DNA from: Paenarthrobacter sp. GOM3
GTDB lineage: Bacteria; Actinomycetota; Actinomycetes; Actinomycetales; Micrococcaceae
Length of the DNA stretch: 64,000 nt
NCBI RefSeq assembly: GCF_018215265.2
Contig: NZ_CP136562.1
Span: 2,976,001-3,040,000 of the forward strand
Reading direction: 5' to 3'
The notes under the pieces: model-generated
Told to the model about the DNA's origin: nothing
What the model saw: only the letters and a program-made list of their open reading frames with translations
The model's database searches: none
Made by a program: the position numbers and the translations under genes
Shown: piece after piece, positions 18,615 to 27,472 of the stretch
How the letters are laid out: each line of letters opens with the position of its first letter
Numbering within the stretch: position 1 is the first letter of the stretch

Positions 18615-19459
18615 CAGCGGACTACCGTGGTTCCCGTAGCCAACTCCTCAATACGGGCAAGAACGTCAGCCGGCGTCGTGTTTTCGCCGAGGAGGTTCGG
18701 TTTGCCGGCGCCATGATAATCGGAGGATCCCGTCATCAACAGCCCGTGCGCGGCAGCCAAGTCGCGCAGGAACCGCCTGCCGTCCTCCGGGTTGTCCCGG
18801 TGGTCCACCTCAAGCCCGAGCAGGCCGGCGTCGATCATTTCACGGTAGGTGCCCTCCCCCACGATCCGCCCCCGGGACGAAGCCACCGGATGGGCGAACA
18901 CCGGAACGCCCCCTGCTGCGCGCACCAGCTCGACGGCGACAGCCGGGTTTGGCGCATAGTGCTGGACAAAGTAGCGCGAATGGGAAGTAAGGATGGACGT
19001 GAAGGCTTCCGTGCGGTCCGCAACCACCCCAGCGGCCACCAACGCATCGGCGATGTGCGGGCGGCCCACTGTTGCACCGGGTGCCACGTGGTGGATGACA
19101 TCGTCCCAGGTCAACGGGTAGTCCTCGGACAGCAGAGTGACCATATGCTCGGCGCGGGTGAGGCGCGCGTCCTTGGACTTGGTGATTTCCTCCAGGAGGC
19201 CCGGGTGGGCCGGGTCGTGAAGGTAGCTGAGCAAGTGGACGCTGATGCCCTGCTCCGTCCGGCAGGAGATCTCCATGCCAGGCACAAACTCAATACCGTG
19301 TTCCAGTGCGGCTGCTGCCGCCTGCTCCCAGCCATCCGTGGAGTCGTGGTCCGTCAACGCCACGGCGTCCAGGCCAGCAGATACGGCGGAAATGATCACC
19401 CCGGCCGGTGTCTCGGTTCCGTCGGAAACATTGGAGTGCGCATGCAGGTCTATCCTCAC
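18614..19459 (-). CDS. PHP-domain phosphoesterase (YciV/RNase AM-like)
   Basis: A metal-dependent phosphoesterase of 281 residues. Metal ligands are in DLHAHSNVSDGT, LTDHDSTDG, GMEISC, HPVASSRG and SSDYHG, the pattern of the PHP family that includes 3',5'-nucleotide bisphosphate phosphatase/5'-3' exoribonuclease AM. The GTG at 19459 is supported by a -10 box six bases before it. It forms an operon with marC. Confidence 0.87.
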   Translation of the reverse strand: MRIDLHAHSNVSDGTETPAGVIISAVSAGLDAVALTDHDSTDGWEQAAAAALEHGIEFVPGMEISCRTEQGISVHLLSYLHDPAHPGLLEEITKSKDARLTRAEHMVTLLSEDYPLTWDDVIHHVAPGATVGRPHIADALVAAGVVADRTEAFTSILTSHSRYFVQHYAPNPAVAVELVRAAGGVPVFAHPVASSRGRIVGEGTYREMIDAGLLGLEVDHRDNPEDGRRFLRDLAAAHGLLMTGSSDYHGAGKPNLLGENTTPADVLARIEELATGTTVVR

Positions 19460-19465
19460 TTTCCC

Positions 19466-19471
19466 AGCCTA
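19466..19471 (-). promoter_or_regulatory. PHP gene -10 box, leaderless
   Basis: TAGGCT on the minus strand, six bases before the GTG at 19459. Confidence 0.5.
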
Positions 19472-19539
19472 TGGGATGCGGGGCTGCTTGGAGCGTTGCG
19501 CCATTGGCCTCCTCACCGAACTGGTGGGACGATGTAACG

Positions 19540-21123
19540 GTGAACGATGCCGAAAACACCCAAAACATGGACTCCGCAAATTCCCAGCCGCTGCAGGAGC
19601 GCGTTAACAACCGCTCACAGAGGCCAACATCCGATGCTTTCAAAGCATTCATGGCCAGCAATTGGGCTGCCGCGCCGCAGGTGACCCCTGGGCGCGACGC
19701 CGTTGCAGACCACGCTGCGCGCCGCCGTCGTGCTATCTCCGAACTGTTCAAAGGCGAACGTCTTGTCATCCCGGCCGGTCCACTGAAGGTCCGTTCCAAC
19801 GACTGCGACTACCGCTTCCGCCCCCACTCCGGTTTCGCGCACCTCACGGGTTTGGGCCTGGACCACGAGCCCGACGCCGTCCTCATCCTTGAGCCGGTGG
19901 CTGAAGGCAAGGGCGACGACGACGGTCACCACGCCGCGACGCTCTACTTCCGTCCCTTGGCCGGCCGCGATACCGAACAGTTCTACGCCGACTCACGCTC
20001 CGGTGAGTTCTGGATCGGCGCACGTCCGACGTTGGCGGAATTCGAGGCCCGCCTGGGACTGCCCACCGCCCACATCGCCGAACTCGAAATGGCAATCACC
20101 AAGAACGTGGGTGCCCCGGAAATCGGTGGTATCTCCATTCGCCTGGTCCGCAAGGTGGACGAGAACATTGACGCCTTGGTGGACACCGCCCGCTACAACA
20201 CCGCCAAAGACCCCGAAACCCTTGACCTCGGTGAACTCGACGCCCTGGACGAGAAGCTCAGCGAAGCACTCTCCGAATTGCGCCTCCTCAAGGACGAGTG
20301 GGAAATCGAGCAGATGAAGATCGCCGTGGCGGCCACCGTGGAGGGTTTCGCCGACGTCGTTCGTGCCCTTCCGCGGGCCCTGACCCACGCACGTGGCGAA
20401 CGTGTCGTAGAGGGCGCCTTCTTCGCCCGCGCCCGCGAGGAAGGCAACGAGCTCGGTTACGACACCATCGCTGCCTCGGGAAACAACGCCACCGTTCTGC
20501 ACTGGACCCGGAACACGGGCAAGGTCAACGCAGGCGAACTCCTCCTCCTCGATGCAGGCGTGGAGGCTGATTCCCTCTACACTGCCGATGTCACCCGTAC
20601 CCTCCCCGCCACCGGCACCTTCACTGATGTCCAGCGCAAGGTCTACGAGGCCGTCCTGGACGCAGCCGATGCCGGTTTCGCAGCCGCGCAGCCGGGCGTG
20701 AAGTTCCGCGACATCCACACCGCCGCAACCACCGTCCTGGCCGAACGCCTCGCCGAGTGGGGCCTGCTCCCCGTCTCCGTCGAGGAAGCCATCAGCCCCG
20801 AAGGCCAGCAGCACCGTCGCTGGATGCCGCACGGCACCAGCCACCACCTCGGCCTGGACGTCCACGACTGCGCACAGGCCAAGCGTGAACTCTACCTGGA
20901 CGGGATCCTCACCGAGGGCATGGTCTTCACCATCGAACCAGGCTTGTATTTCAAGGACGAGGACCTCGCGATCCCTGCCGAATACCGCGGAATCGGTGTC
21001 CGGATCGAGGACGACATCCTGATGACTGCCGATGGCCCGGTCAACCTCAGCGCCGCCCTGCCCCGCAAGGCAGACGACGTCGAATCCTGGATGGCCGGTA
21101 TCTACCAAGAGGCGCAGGGCTAA
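19540..21123 (+). CDS. pepP: Xaa-Pro aminopeptidase (aminopeptidase P, M24B)
   Basis: A cytoplasmic metallopeptidase that removes an N-terminal residue ahead of proline. From the GTG at 19540 it has 527 residues. The N-terminal creatinase-like domain has YRFRPHSGFAHLTGL. The catalytic domain has the pita-bread metal ligands: Asp in LLDAGVEADSLYTADVTR, His in HGTSHHLGLDVHD, Glu in FTIEPGLYF and GVRIEDDI. The frame is open further upstream, but that sequence covers the divergent PHP promoter. Confidence 0.92.
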   Translation: MNDAENTQNMDSANSQPLQERVNNRSQRPTSDAFKAFMASNWAAAPQVTPGRDAVADHAARRRRAISELFKGERLVIPAGPLKVRSNDCDYRFRPHSGFAHLTGLGLDHEPDAVLILEPVAEGKGDDDGHHAATLYFRPLAGRDTEQFYADSRSGEFWIGARPTLAEFEARLGLPTAHIAELEMAITKNVGAPEIGGISIRLVRKVDENIDALVDTARYNTAKDPETLDLGELDALDEKLSEALSELRLLKDEWEIEQMKIAVAATVEGFADVVRALPRALTHARGERVVEGAFFARAREEGNELGYDTIAASGNNATVLHWTRNTGKVNAGELLLLDAGVEADSLYTADVTRTLPATGTFTDVQRKVYEAVLDAADAGFAAAQPGVKFRDIHTAATTVLAERLAEWGLLPVSVEEAISPEGQQHRRWMPHGTSHHLGLDVHDCAQAKRELYLDGILTEGMVFTIEPGLYFKDEDLAIPAEYRGIGVRIEDDILMTADGPVNLSAALPRKADDVESWMAGIYQEAQG

Positions 21124-21155
21124 GCCCCAGCAGCTCAAGGGAACCCAACAGCGCA

Positions 21156-21193
21156 AAAGGGAAGGCCACCGGAGATCCGGTGGCCTTCCCTTT
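21156..21193. terminator. Bidirectional terminator hairpin
   Basis: Perfect 17-bp inverted repeat (AAAGGGAAGGCCACCGG) with a four-base loop, between the convergent pepP and stress-protein genes. Confidence 0.8.
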
Positions 21194-21208
21194 GTGCTTT
21201 GCTGGGGG

Positions 21209-22018
21209 CTACTGCTGCTTGGGTGCGTCCTCGGACCCGGCTTGCTGTCCGTCTTCCTGGGTCGCGTTTTGGCCCTCCGTCACGCGGACACCATACTGCG
21301 GGCGCCCGTCGGGCAGGTCAGGGTAGCGGACAGCTGCCGGGGGCTGTTGAGTCGACGGCGCAGCACCAGCGTGGGTGTTCCCGCTTTCCGGCGCGCCGGC
21401 TTCGGCGTTACCGCGCTGGCCGTACGGGTCGTTCCAGGTGGACGGCCGCTCGGGCGCCTGGCCCGGCTGCTGCAGCGGAGCGCTGTGCTGGTTGTAGTTG
21501 GTGGCCTGCGGCGCTGCCGCCTGCGAGGGGTTCATCGGGAGCTGGTGGAGCAGGCGACGGGCCTCGTGGGCTGCTTCAATGGCGACGATGACGTCATAGT
21601 TGGTGGCCACCACCTGACTGGTGGATGTGAAGTCGCGCTTCCCGCGCTGGGTGGCATAGGTGACGATGCCGAACAGCATGAAGAAGGCCGCGCCCATCAG
21701 GACCGAGGTGATGATGGAAAACGGTCCGCCGCCCGGGGTAAAGAAGGACAGCATCACGCCGACGAAAAGGCCAAACCACATACCGCTCAAGGCACCTGAC
21801 AAAGCCACCCTCGGATAGCTCAGGCGACCGGTCACCCGCTCCACCATTTTGAGGTCGTTGCCCACGATCGACACCAGCTGAACCGGGAACTGCTGGTCCG
21901 CCAGGTAATCCACCGCCTTTTGGGCATCCAAATACGAAGTGTATGAGCCAACGGTGTCTCCTTGGGGGACGCTCCGGGACTCCTCGACGGCTTTGGGACC
22001 ACCAAAAATGTTAGACAT
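21209..22018 (-). CDS. General stress protein 17M-like membrane protein with Pro/Gln-rich tail
   Basis: 269 residues from the ATG at 22018 (MSNIFGGPK). The first 85 residues (SYLDAQKAVDYLADQQFPVQ) resemble the general stress protein 17M domain. Then come two glycine-rich hydrophobic helices (about 70-120) and a roughly 110-residue Pro/Gln/Ala-rich C-terminal tail with no fold signature. The frame continues upstream but only as the shadow of the divergent MgtE-N gene. Cellular role unknown; likely a membrane stress protein. Confidence 0.8.
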   Translation of the reverse strand: MSNIFGGPKAVEESRSVPQGDTVGSYTSYLDAQKAVDYLADQQFPVQLVSIVGNDLKMVERVTGRLSYPRVALSGALSGMWFGLFVGVMLSFFTPGGGPFSIITSVLMGAAFFMLFGIVTYATQRGKRDFTSTSQVVATNYDVIVAIEAAHEARRLLHQLPMNPSQAAAPQATNYNQHSAPLQQPGQAPERPSTWNDPYGQRGNAEAGAPESGNTHAGAAPSTQQPPAAVRYPDLPDGRPQYGVRVTEGQNATQEDGQQAGSEDAPKQQ

Positions 22019-22082
22019 AGCCCCATTGTGTCCCATGGACATGTGAAGCGGCTGGAATTCAGCTAAAAGAGAGCAGACTCGG

Positions 22083-22088
22083 TAGCCT
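22083..22088 (+). promoter_or_regulatory. -10 box of the MgtE-N/CBS gene, leaderless
   Basis: TAGCCT six bases before the ATG at 22095. Confidence 0.55.
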
Positions 22089-22094
22089 GTAAAC

Positions 22095-23378
22095 ATGAGC
22101 ACACATCCCTCACGCGTCTTTGTCGCGCGCCTGCTCGGCTTGGACGTCTTCGACCCCTTGGGCGATCGTCTTGGCCGGTTGCGCGATGTCGTGGTGCTCT
22201 CCAGGGGCACCCGTGGAGCCCCGCATGTGGTGGGCATCGTGGTTGAAGTGCCGGGCAAGAAGCGCGTTTTCGTGCCGATGACCCGCATTACGTCCATCGA
22301 CCAAACGCAGATCATCTGCACCGGCCTGGTTAACCTGCGCCGCTTCGAGCAGCGGGGAGCCGAGACACTGGTGGTGGCCGAGATGTTCGATCGCCGCGTC
22401 ACCTTGGCGGACGGCAGTGGAGATGCCACCATCGAGGACATCGCCATGGACCAGCACAGGTCCAAGGACTGGTTCGTCAGCAAACTTTTCGTCCGCCGTG
22501 GCCACTCCCTGTCGCCATTGAGCCGGCTGCGCCGCAACGAGACCCTGATCATCGATTGGGCCGACGCCCAGACCGGCGCCCATAACGAACCACAGGCGGC
22601 GACGCAGTTCGTGGCCACCCACGAGGATCTTAAGCCTGCCGACTTCGCCGAAGCCCTGCAGGAAATGAGCGACAAACGCCGGTTCGAAGTGGCCAGCGAG
22701 CTCCAGGACGAGCGCCTCGCGGACGTGCTTCAGGAACTTCCCGAAGACGACCAAGTGGAGATCCTCTCGGCCCTGGACGTGGAGCGCGCCGCCGACGTCC
22801 TTGAAGAGATGGACCCCGACGACGCCGCTGACCTCCTGGCTGAGCTCCCCACGGCGCAGGCCGAGGAACTACTGCAGCTCATGGAGCCGCAGGAAGCCGA
22901 GGACGTGCGCCGGCTCCTGGAGTACGACGAAGACACTGCCGGTGGCCTCATGACCCCTGTCCCTGTCATCCTCCCGCCCGAGGCCACGGTCGCGGAGGCC
23001 CTCGCACACGTCCGGCGCGAGGAGCTCTCCCCTGCCCTGGCGTCGTCGATCTTCATTGCCCGCCCTCCGCTGGAGACACCCACGGGCCGTTTCCTCGGCG
23101 TGGTGCATATCCAGCAGCTCCTGCGTTTCCCGCCGCCGGAACCGCTGGGCAACCTTGTGGATAAAAACCTTGAGCCGCTCTCGGACCAAGCCCACATCAG
23201 CGAGGTAGCCAGGACATTGGCCACCTACAACCTGAATTCACTTCCAGTTGTCGACGACGACGGCCGCCTTGTGGGGGCGGTGACTGTTGATGACGTGCTG
23301 GATCACCTGTTGCCGGATGACTGGCGCGCCCACGAGGACGACGCCCCTATAAGGAGACTTGGAGGCCGCATTGGCTGA
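22095..23378 (+). CDS. MgtE N-terminal domain/CBS domain protein without channel domain
   Basis: 427 residues. The first 80 or so resemble a PRC-barrel (FDPLGDRLGRLRDVVVLSR). Residues about 190-280 form the acidic helical MgtE intracellular N domain (repeats such as LADVLQELPEDDQVEIL and AADLLAELP). The C-terminal 140 residues are a CBS pair (GGLMTPVPVILPPEATVAEAL, LPVVDDDGRLVGAVTVDDVLDHL). No transmembrane MgtE domain follows, so it is not itself a Mg2+ channel. It may sense Mg2+ or regulate the downstream DUF1003 membrane protein, which overlaps its end (inference). Confidence 0.87.
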   Translation: MSTHPSRVFVARLLGLDVFDPLGDRLGRLRDVVVLSRGTRGAPHVVGIVVEVPGKKRVFVPMTRITSIDQTQIICTGLVNLRRFEQRGAETLVVAEMFDRRVTLADGSGDATIEDIAMDQHRSKDWFVSKLFVRRGHSLSPLSRLRRNETLIIDWADAQTGAHNEPQAATQFVATHEDLKPADFAEALQEMSDKRRFEVASELQDERLADVLQELPEDDQVEILSALDVERAADVLEEMDPDDAADLLAELPTAQAEELLQLMEPQEAEDVRRLLEYDEDTAGGLMTPVPVILPPEATVAEALAHVRREELSPALASSIFIARPPLETPTGRFLGVVHIQQLLRFPPPEPLGNLVDKNLEPLSDQAHISEVARTLATYNLNSLPVVDDDGRLVGAVTVDDVLDHLLPDDWRAHEDDAPIRRLGGRIG

Positions 23379-24090
23379 TAACAACGCCACCCGATCACCC
23401 AAGTCCACTGGACGTTCGGGCAGCAGCCTGGACACTCCCCTGAGCGGGCGCCAACGCATCCTGCCTAAGTTCTCCCCCAACCCGGACGCCTTCGGTAACG
23501 CCACCGAGGGCTTCGCCAGGTTCATGGGCACGCCGACGTTCCTCGTCTACATGACGGTGTTCTGTGTGTTTTGGCTGGCTTGGAACTCCTTTGCGCCCAC
23601 CGAGTGGCAATTCGACCGGATGGAGCTTGGTTTCACCCTGCTGACCCTCATGCTGTCGCTCCAGGCTTCCTACGCAGCCCCGCTGCTCCTCCTGGCGCAG
23701 AACCGACAGGATGACCGCGACCGTGTCTCCCTCCAGCAGGACCGCCAGCGCGCCGAGCGCAACCTTTCCGACACCGAGTACCTGACCCGGGAACTGGCGT
23801 CGCTGCGCATTGCCCTGCGTGAAGTGGCCACCCGCGACTACGTCCGCGCCGAGCTGCGGAGCCTCCTGGAAGACATCATCGACGCCCAGGAAGAACTTCG
23901 CGAGCATGATCCGGCCACCGACGGCAGCGAATCCTCCGGAGACAAAGTTAAGGAGAAGTTGAAGGAGAAGCGGGACAAGTCGCGTGGACCCCGCACCCAG
24001 CAGATCCCCAAGGTCCGTCCGCCGCGGACCGCCGGCCCACAGCATTCCACCGCCAAGCAAACACCTGAGAACCCCGAAAGCAGAGCCTGA
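23371..24090 (+). CDS. DUF1003 family membrane protein
   Basis: 239 residues from a TTG at 23371, chosen because GGAGG lies five bases upstream; another TTG at 23359 is possible. It overlaps the previous gene by eight bases. Two hydrophobic helices (FLVYMTVFCVFWLAWNS and GFTLLTLMLSLQASYAAPLLL) are followed by the family motif AQNRQDDRDR and a coiled-coil region, then a Lys/Pro-rich tail. Function unknown; pairing with the MgtE-N/CBS gene is common in actinobacteria. Confidence 0.85.
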   Translation: MADNNATRSPKSTGRSGSSLDTPLSGRQRILPKFSPNPDAFGNATEGFARFMGTPTFLVYMTVFCVFWLAWNSFAPTEWQFDRMELGFTLLTLMLSLQASYAAPLLLLAQNRQDDRDRVSLQQDRQRAERNLSDTEYLTRELASLRIALREVATRDYVRAELRSLLEDIIDAQEELREHDPATDGSESSGDKVKEKLKEKRDKSRGPRTQQIPKVRPPRTAGPQHSTAKQTPENPESRA

Positions 24091-24094
24091 GCGT

Positions 24095-25222
24095 ATGAGC
24101 ACCGTATCTGCCGAGGCGCTCCGTGCTGCCCTGGCAACCGTCATTGATCCGGAGCTCCGCCGCCCCATCACCGAACTCGGAATGGTCGAATCGGTCTCTG
24201 CCGATGATGCCGGCGCTGTCCACGTTGCTGTCCTCCTGACCATCGCCGGGTGCCCCTTGCGCGAAACCATTACCGAGGACGCCACTGCGGCGTTGTCCAG
24301 GGTGCCGGGCGTGACCGGGGTGGACGTGGAACTCAAGGTCATGACACCGGCCCAGCGCGAAGCACTCAAGGAGCAGCTCCGTGGTCCCGGCGGCCAGCGC
24401 GGAATACCGTTCACCAAGCCGGGTTCGTTGACCAAGGTGTACGCTGTGGCCAGCGGGAAGGGCGGTGTGGGCAAGTCCTCCGTTACCGTGAACCTCGCCT
24501 GCGCCCTGGCTGCCCAGGGCCTTCGCGTCGGCATAGTGGATGCGGACGTCCATGGCTTCTCCGTGCCGGCCCTTATGGGAATCACGCAGAAACCCACACA
24601 GGTTGACGACATGATCCTCCCGCCGGTGGCTTATGGCGTGAAAGTCATTTCCATCGGCATGTTCGTGGCAGGCAACACGCCCGTGGCGTGGCGTGGCCCC
24701 ATGCTTCACCGGGCCCTGGAACAGTTCCTCACGGATGTGTATTTCGGCGACCTCGACGCGCTGTTCCTCGACTTGCCTCCCGGCACGGGCGACATCGCCA
24801 TCTCCGTGGCCCAATTGTTGCCCAACGCGGAGATCCTGGTGGTCACCACACCGCAGGCAGCCGCCGCCGACGTTGCTGAACGCGCCGGAACCATAGCCAC
24901 CCAGACGGGTCAAAAAGTTGCCGGCGTTATCGAGAACATGTCGTTCCTGGAAATGCCCGACGGCGGCCGCATGGAATTGTTCGGAAGCGGCGGTGGCGCC
25001 ACCCTGGCTGCGCGATTGAGCGCCGCCGTGGACACCGACGTTCCGCTGCTGGGCCAGATTCCCTTGGACATCCGTTTGCGGGAAGGCGGGGACGCCGGAA
25101 AGCCCGTGGTCCTGGCTGCGCCGGAAACGGCTGCCGCTAAGTCCTTGGAGGGTATTGCCACAGCCCTGGCTGCCCGGCCGCGTGGCCTATCCGGCATGCC
25201 TCTGGGAATCCAACCCCGCTGA
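24095..25222 (+). CDS. mrp: Mrp/NBP35-type iron-sulfur carrier ATPase
   Basis: A P-loop ATPase thought to load iron-sulfur clusters onto target proteins. The ATG at 24095 gives 375 residues: an N-terminal MIP18/DUF59 domain (about 1-90, TVIDPELRRPITELGMV) and the ATPase domain with VASGKGGVGKSSVTVN, IVDADVHGFSVPALMG and LDLPPGTGDI. The C-terminal CxxC that binds the cluster in many ApbC proteins is absent: the region reads ENMSFLEMPDGGRMELFGSGGG (22 residues, split as ENMSFLEMPD and GGRMELFGSGGG). It starts four bases after the DUF1003 stop. Confidence 0.9.
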   Translation: MSTVSAEALRAALATVIDPELRRPITELGMVESVSADDAGAVHVAVLLTIAGCPLRETITEDATAALSRVPGVTGVDVELKVMTPAQREALKEQLRGPGGQRGIPFTKPGSLTKVYAVASGKGGVGKSSVTVNLACALAAQGLRVGIVDADVHGFSVPALMGITQKPTQVDDMILPPVAYGVKVISIGMFVAGNTPVAWRGPMLHRALEQFLTDVYFGDLDALFLDLPPGTGDIAISVAQLLPNAEILVVTTPQAAAADVAERAGTIATQTGQKVAGVIENMSFLEMPDGGRMELFGSGGGATLAARLSAAVDTDVPLLGQIPLDIRLREGGDAGKPVVLAAPETAAAKSLEGIATALAARPRGLSGMPLGIQPR

Positions 25223-25269
25223 CCGGCCCGGCCTGGCATGTCCGGGCGGGCAAAACGCTGCGGTTCGCC

Positions 25270-25662
25270 TCAGGTGGCTTCAGTGTCGAAAGGCGCGGCT
25301 TCGCCATCTGCAAGCCGCTCGATGATCCTCGCCGGAGGTTTGGGTTTGGTGTCCTCAGCAGATGCAGTTGCTGCGGCGACCGGCGCATCGGCACTGACCG
25401 GCTTGGTGTCGTCCTCCAGGAGTGCATCCTTGATGATGCGCCGGGGGTCATACTGGCGCGGATCGTACTTCTTCCAGTCGACCTCATCGATGTCGATGCC
25501 GACTTCTTCTTTGATCTGCTCGCGCGCGCCGGATGCCATCCGCCGGACTTCCTTGACCAGGTTGGCGAGCTTTTGAGTGTATTCGGGCAAACGGCTGGGA
25601 CCGATGACGAGTACGCCGATAATCAGAAGGAGTATGAACTCCGGGCCGTTGATTCCAAACAC
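25270..25662 (-). CDS. tatB: Sec-independent translocase subunit TatB
   Basis: 130 residues from a GTG at 25662. The N-terminal membrane helix and glycine hinge (VFGINGPEFILLLIIGVLVI, then GPSRLPEYTQKL) are typical TatA/B. The longer amphipathic helix and an acidic/proline tail favour TatB. It works with TatC in twin-arginine protein export; TatC is not in this window. It lies 31 bp after the anti-sigma gene. Confidence 0.88.
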   Translation of the reverse strand: MFGINGPEFILLLIIGVLVIGPSRLPEYTQKLANLVKEVRRMASGAREQIKEEVGIDIDEVDWKKYDPRQYDPRRIIKDALLEDDTKPVSADAPVAAATASAEDTKPKPPARIIERLADGEAAPFDTEAT

Positions 25663-25693
25663 GCTACGAAGATTACCTTGTCTGTGGTGCCGC

Positions 25694-26605
25694 TCATAAA
25701 CCGGCGGGACGGAGGAGGGTCTGGAGGCCACGAAGGAGCCGCCCGTACCAGGACTCGGAGCCCTCCCTGTGCCCCGCCCGCGTCATGGAATCGCCGGCCC
25801 GGACGATTTCCGGGACCGCATCATCAGCGCTTTCCGGAGGCAGGTCAGAGGCGTAACTGATCACGGCTGCGGGCATGGCGTAGACAGCCTTCCACGGCGT
25901 TCCCTGAGTGAGGGAGAGCTGCGCAGTGCTCGACTGGTCAGCTGGTTGCCGGTCGGGCGGCAGGTGCTCTTCCGTGATGGTGGCGTAATGGCCGTTGCTT
26001 TCGAGCTGGATTTCCACAGCGGGGTGTCCGTTGCGCATCGAGGCTTGGGCGGAGACGACGTGGAAGCCCATGGACAGGAGTTCCGGACAGGCCCACCCTT
26101 GGTCCCGCAGGGCGTCCAGTTGCGACGCACTCAGGCTCATGGTGCTGCCGGCCTTGAACGTCGAACCCATGGCGTCCACTGGTCCAGCGCTCCAGGCCCC
26201 CACCAGCGCTCCAGCATTGCTGGTCCCGGCAAGCACCTGGGGTTGGTCATCCCCGGCCACCACGTAAGCGGCGACGCCCAGGGCTCCGGCGCTCACAGCG
26301 AGGGTGCCGGCTGCGACCGCGGCGAAACGGAGGCCCCGGGACAGTCCACCCGGTTGTGGCTGGCTCCAGGGATCCTGTGCCGTTTCGCTGGCCAGCCGTT
26401 CCGTGTGCTGGATCAGCCGCGCAGCGAGGTCCTGGCTGGCTTCGGGCACGGCCGCACCCCGGAGCCGCTCAAGGTACTGCCGTTCACGGCCTACCGCGGC
26501 GCGGCAGTCCGCACATTTCTGCAAGTGTTCCGGTAGCCGCGAATGGCGGCGGCCAGCGAATGCGCTCCGGGACAAGGCTCCCGGACGGATAGGACGTCGA
26601 GGCAT
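25694..26605 (-). CDS. rseA: Anti-sigma factor (RseA-like, zinc-finger)
   Basis: A membrane-anchored regulator that holds SigE inactive. The zinc-binding motif HLQKCADC (H-x3-C-x2-C) is about 30 residues in. A single hydrophobic helix (GLRFAAVAAGTLAVSAGALG and following) lies at about residue 95-118, and the remaining 180 residues would be extracytoplasmic. The ATG at 26605 is used; a TTG two codons upstream is an alternative. It lies seven bases after the sigE stop, the standard sigma/anti-sigma pair. Confidence 0.85.
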   Translation of the reverse strand: MPRRPIRPGALSRSAFAGRRHSRLPEHLQKCADCRAAVGRERQYLERLRGAAVPEASQDLAARLIQHTERLASETAQDPWSQPQPGGLSRGLRFAAVAAGTLAVSAGALGVAAYVVAGDDQPQVLAGTSNAGALVGAWSAGPVDAMGSTFKAGSTMSLSASQLDALRDQGWACPELLSMGFHVVSAQASMRNGHPAVEIQLESNGHYATITEEHLPPDRQPADQSSTAQLSLTQGTPWKAVYAMPAAVISYASDLPPESADDAVPEIVRAGDSMTRAGHREGSESWYGRLLRGLQTLLRPAGL

Positions 26606-26612
26606 CGACAAC

Positions 26613-27236
26613 CTAGTGGATACTGGCGATGCGGGGCATCTTCAAGCGTGGCTTACGGGCCTCGGCGGGTCGGGGATCGCGGTGGGCCAGCTTCTCGCGC
26701 AGCATGGTCCTGCCCCGGTGGATACGGGACCTGACGGTCCCCAGTTTTACCCCGAGCGCCTCGGCGACTTCGTCATAGGAGAGGCCTTCAAGATCACAAA
26801 GGACGACGGCGGCACGGAAGTCGGGCGGGAGCTCCTCCAGCGCCCGCTGGACGTCCAGGTCAAGGTTGTTGTGCTCAAAGCTCTGCTCGGGTCCGGGCTC
26901 GCGGCCAGGAAGCCGGGACTCGGCGTCCTCGGCAAGTGCGTCAAAGCGGATGCGGCTCTTACGGCGTGCCTGGTCGAGGAACAGGTTGGTGGTGATGCGG
27001 TGCAACCAGCCGTCCAATGTTCCTGGCTTGAAGTTCTCAAGCGAACGGAACACGCGGACGAAGACCTCCTGGGTGAGGTCTTCGGCGTCGAACTTGTTGC
27101 CGGTCAGGCGATAGGCGAGGCGATATACCTTGGCGGAGTGGTTCGCAACCACTTCCTCCCAGCTGGGCATGACCCATTCGGCAACGGCCTCGAGGCCTTC
27201 TGATGTTTGGACTGGCGCAGCATGCGATGCCGGCAT
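26613..27236 (-). CDS. sigE: ECF RNA polymerase sigma factor SigE
   Basis: A 207-residue extracytoplasmic-function sigma factor for envelope stress. Region 2 has [28 protein letters not shown], split here, with the RRKSRI region-2.4 basic end. Region 4 has [44 protein letters not shown] (split by function: helix 1, turn, recognition helix). The order O-methyltransferase (divergent), sigE, rseA, tatB, mrp matches the mycobacterial Rv1220c-Rv1229c block apart from a missing htrA. Confidence 0.92.
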   Translation of the reverse strand: MPASHAAPVQTSEGLEAVAEWVMPSWEEVVANHSAKVYRLAYRLTGNKFDAEDLTQEVFVRVFRSLENFKPGTLDGWLHRITTNLFLDQARRKSRIRFDALAEDAESRLPGREPGPEQSFEHNNLDLDVQRALEELPPDFRAAVVLCDLEGLSYDEVAEALGVKLGTVRSRIHRGRTMLREKLAHRDPRPAEARKPRLKMPRIASIH

Positions 27237-27326
27237 CGTCCACTCCCCTCAAACTGTGGTTCACCGAAGAATCCGGTGCCGCCCACCTCATGGATGACCG
27301 GAGCAATATCATCCCAAGGTTGTCTG

Positions 27327-27350
27327 GGAATTTCCTGACTGGCCGCCGTT
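27327..27350 (+). promoter_or_regulatory. Possible ECF (SigE-type) promoter toward the O-methyltransferase gene
   Basis: GGAAT and CGTT separated by 15 bases resemble the GGAAC/CGTT pattern of SigE-type promoters, in the 236-bp gap between sigE and the O-methyltransferase gene. A second, ordinary -10 (TAGTCT at 27430-27435) lies closer to the gene. Weak evidence. Confidence 0.25.
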
Positions 27351-27472
27351 TTCTCCGCAGGGCGGAAAACGTCAGTGGACACAGCCGCATGCCACTCCCC
27401 CAACAGCGGGTTTACGCGGGGCAACGCAGTAGTCTGGTACAAACACCCCTACCCGCGGAAAGCGAATCCTTC

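Noticed and set aside
22019..22675. N-terminal extension of the stress-protein frame
   Set aside because: It is the reverse strand of the MgtE-N/CBS gene; the protein starts naturally at MSNIFGG.
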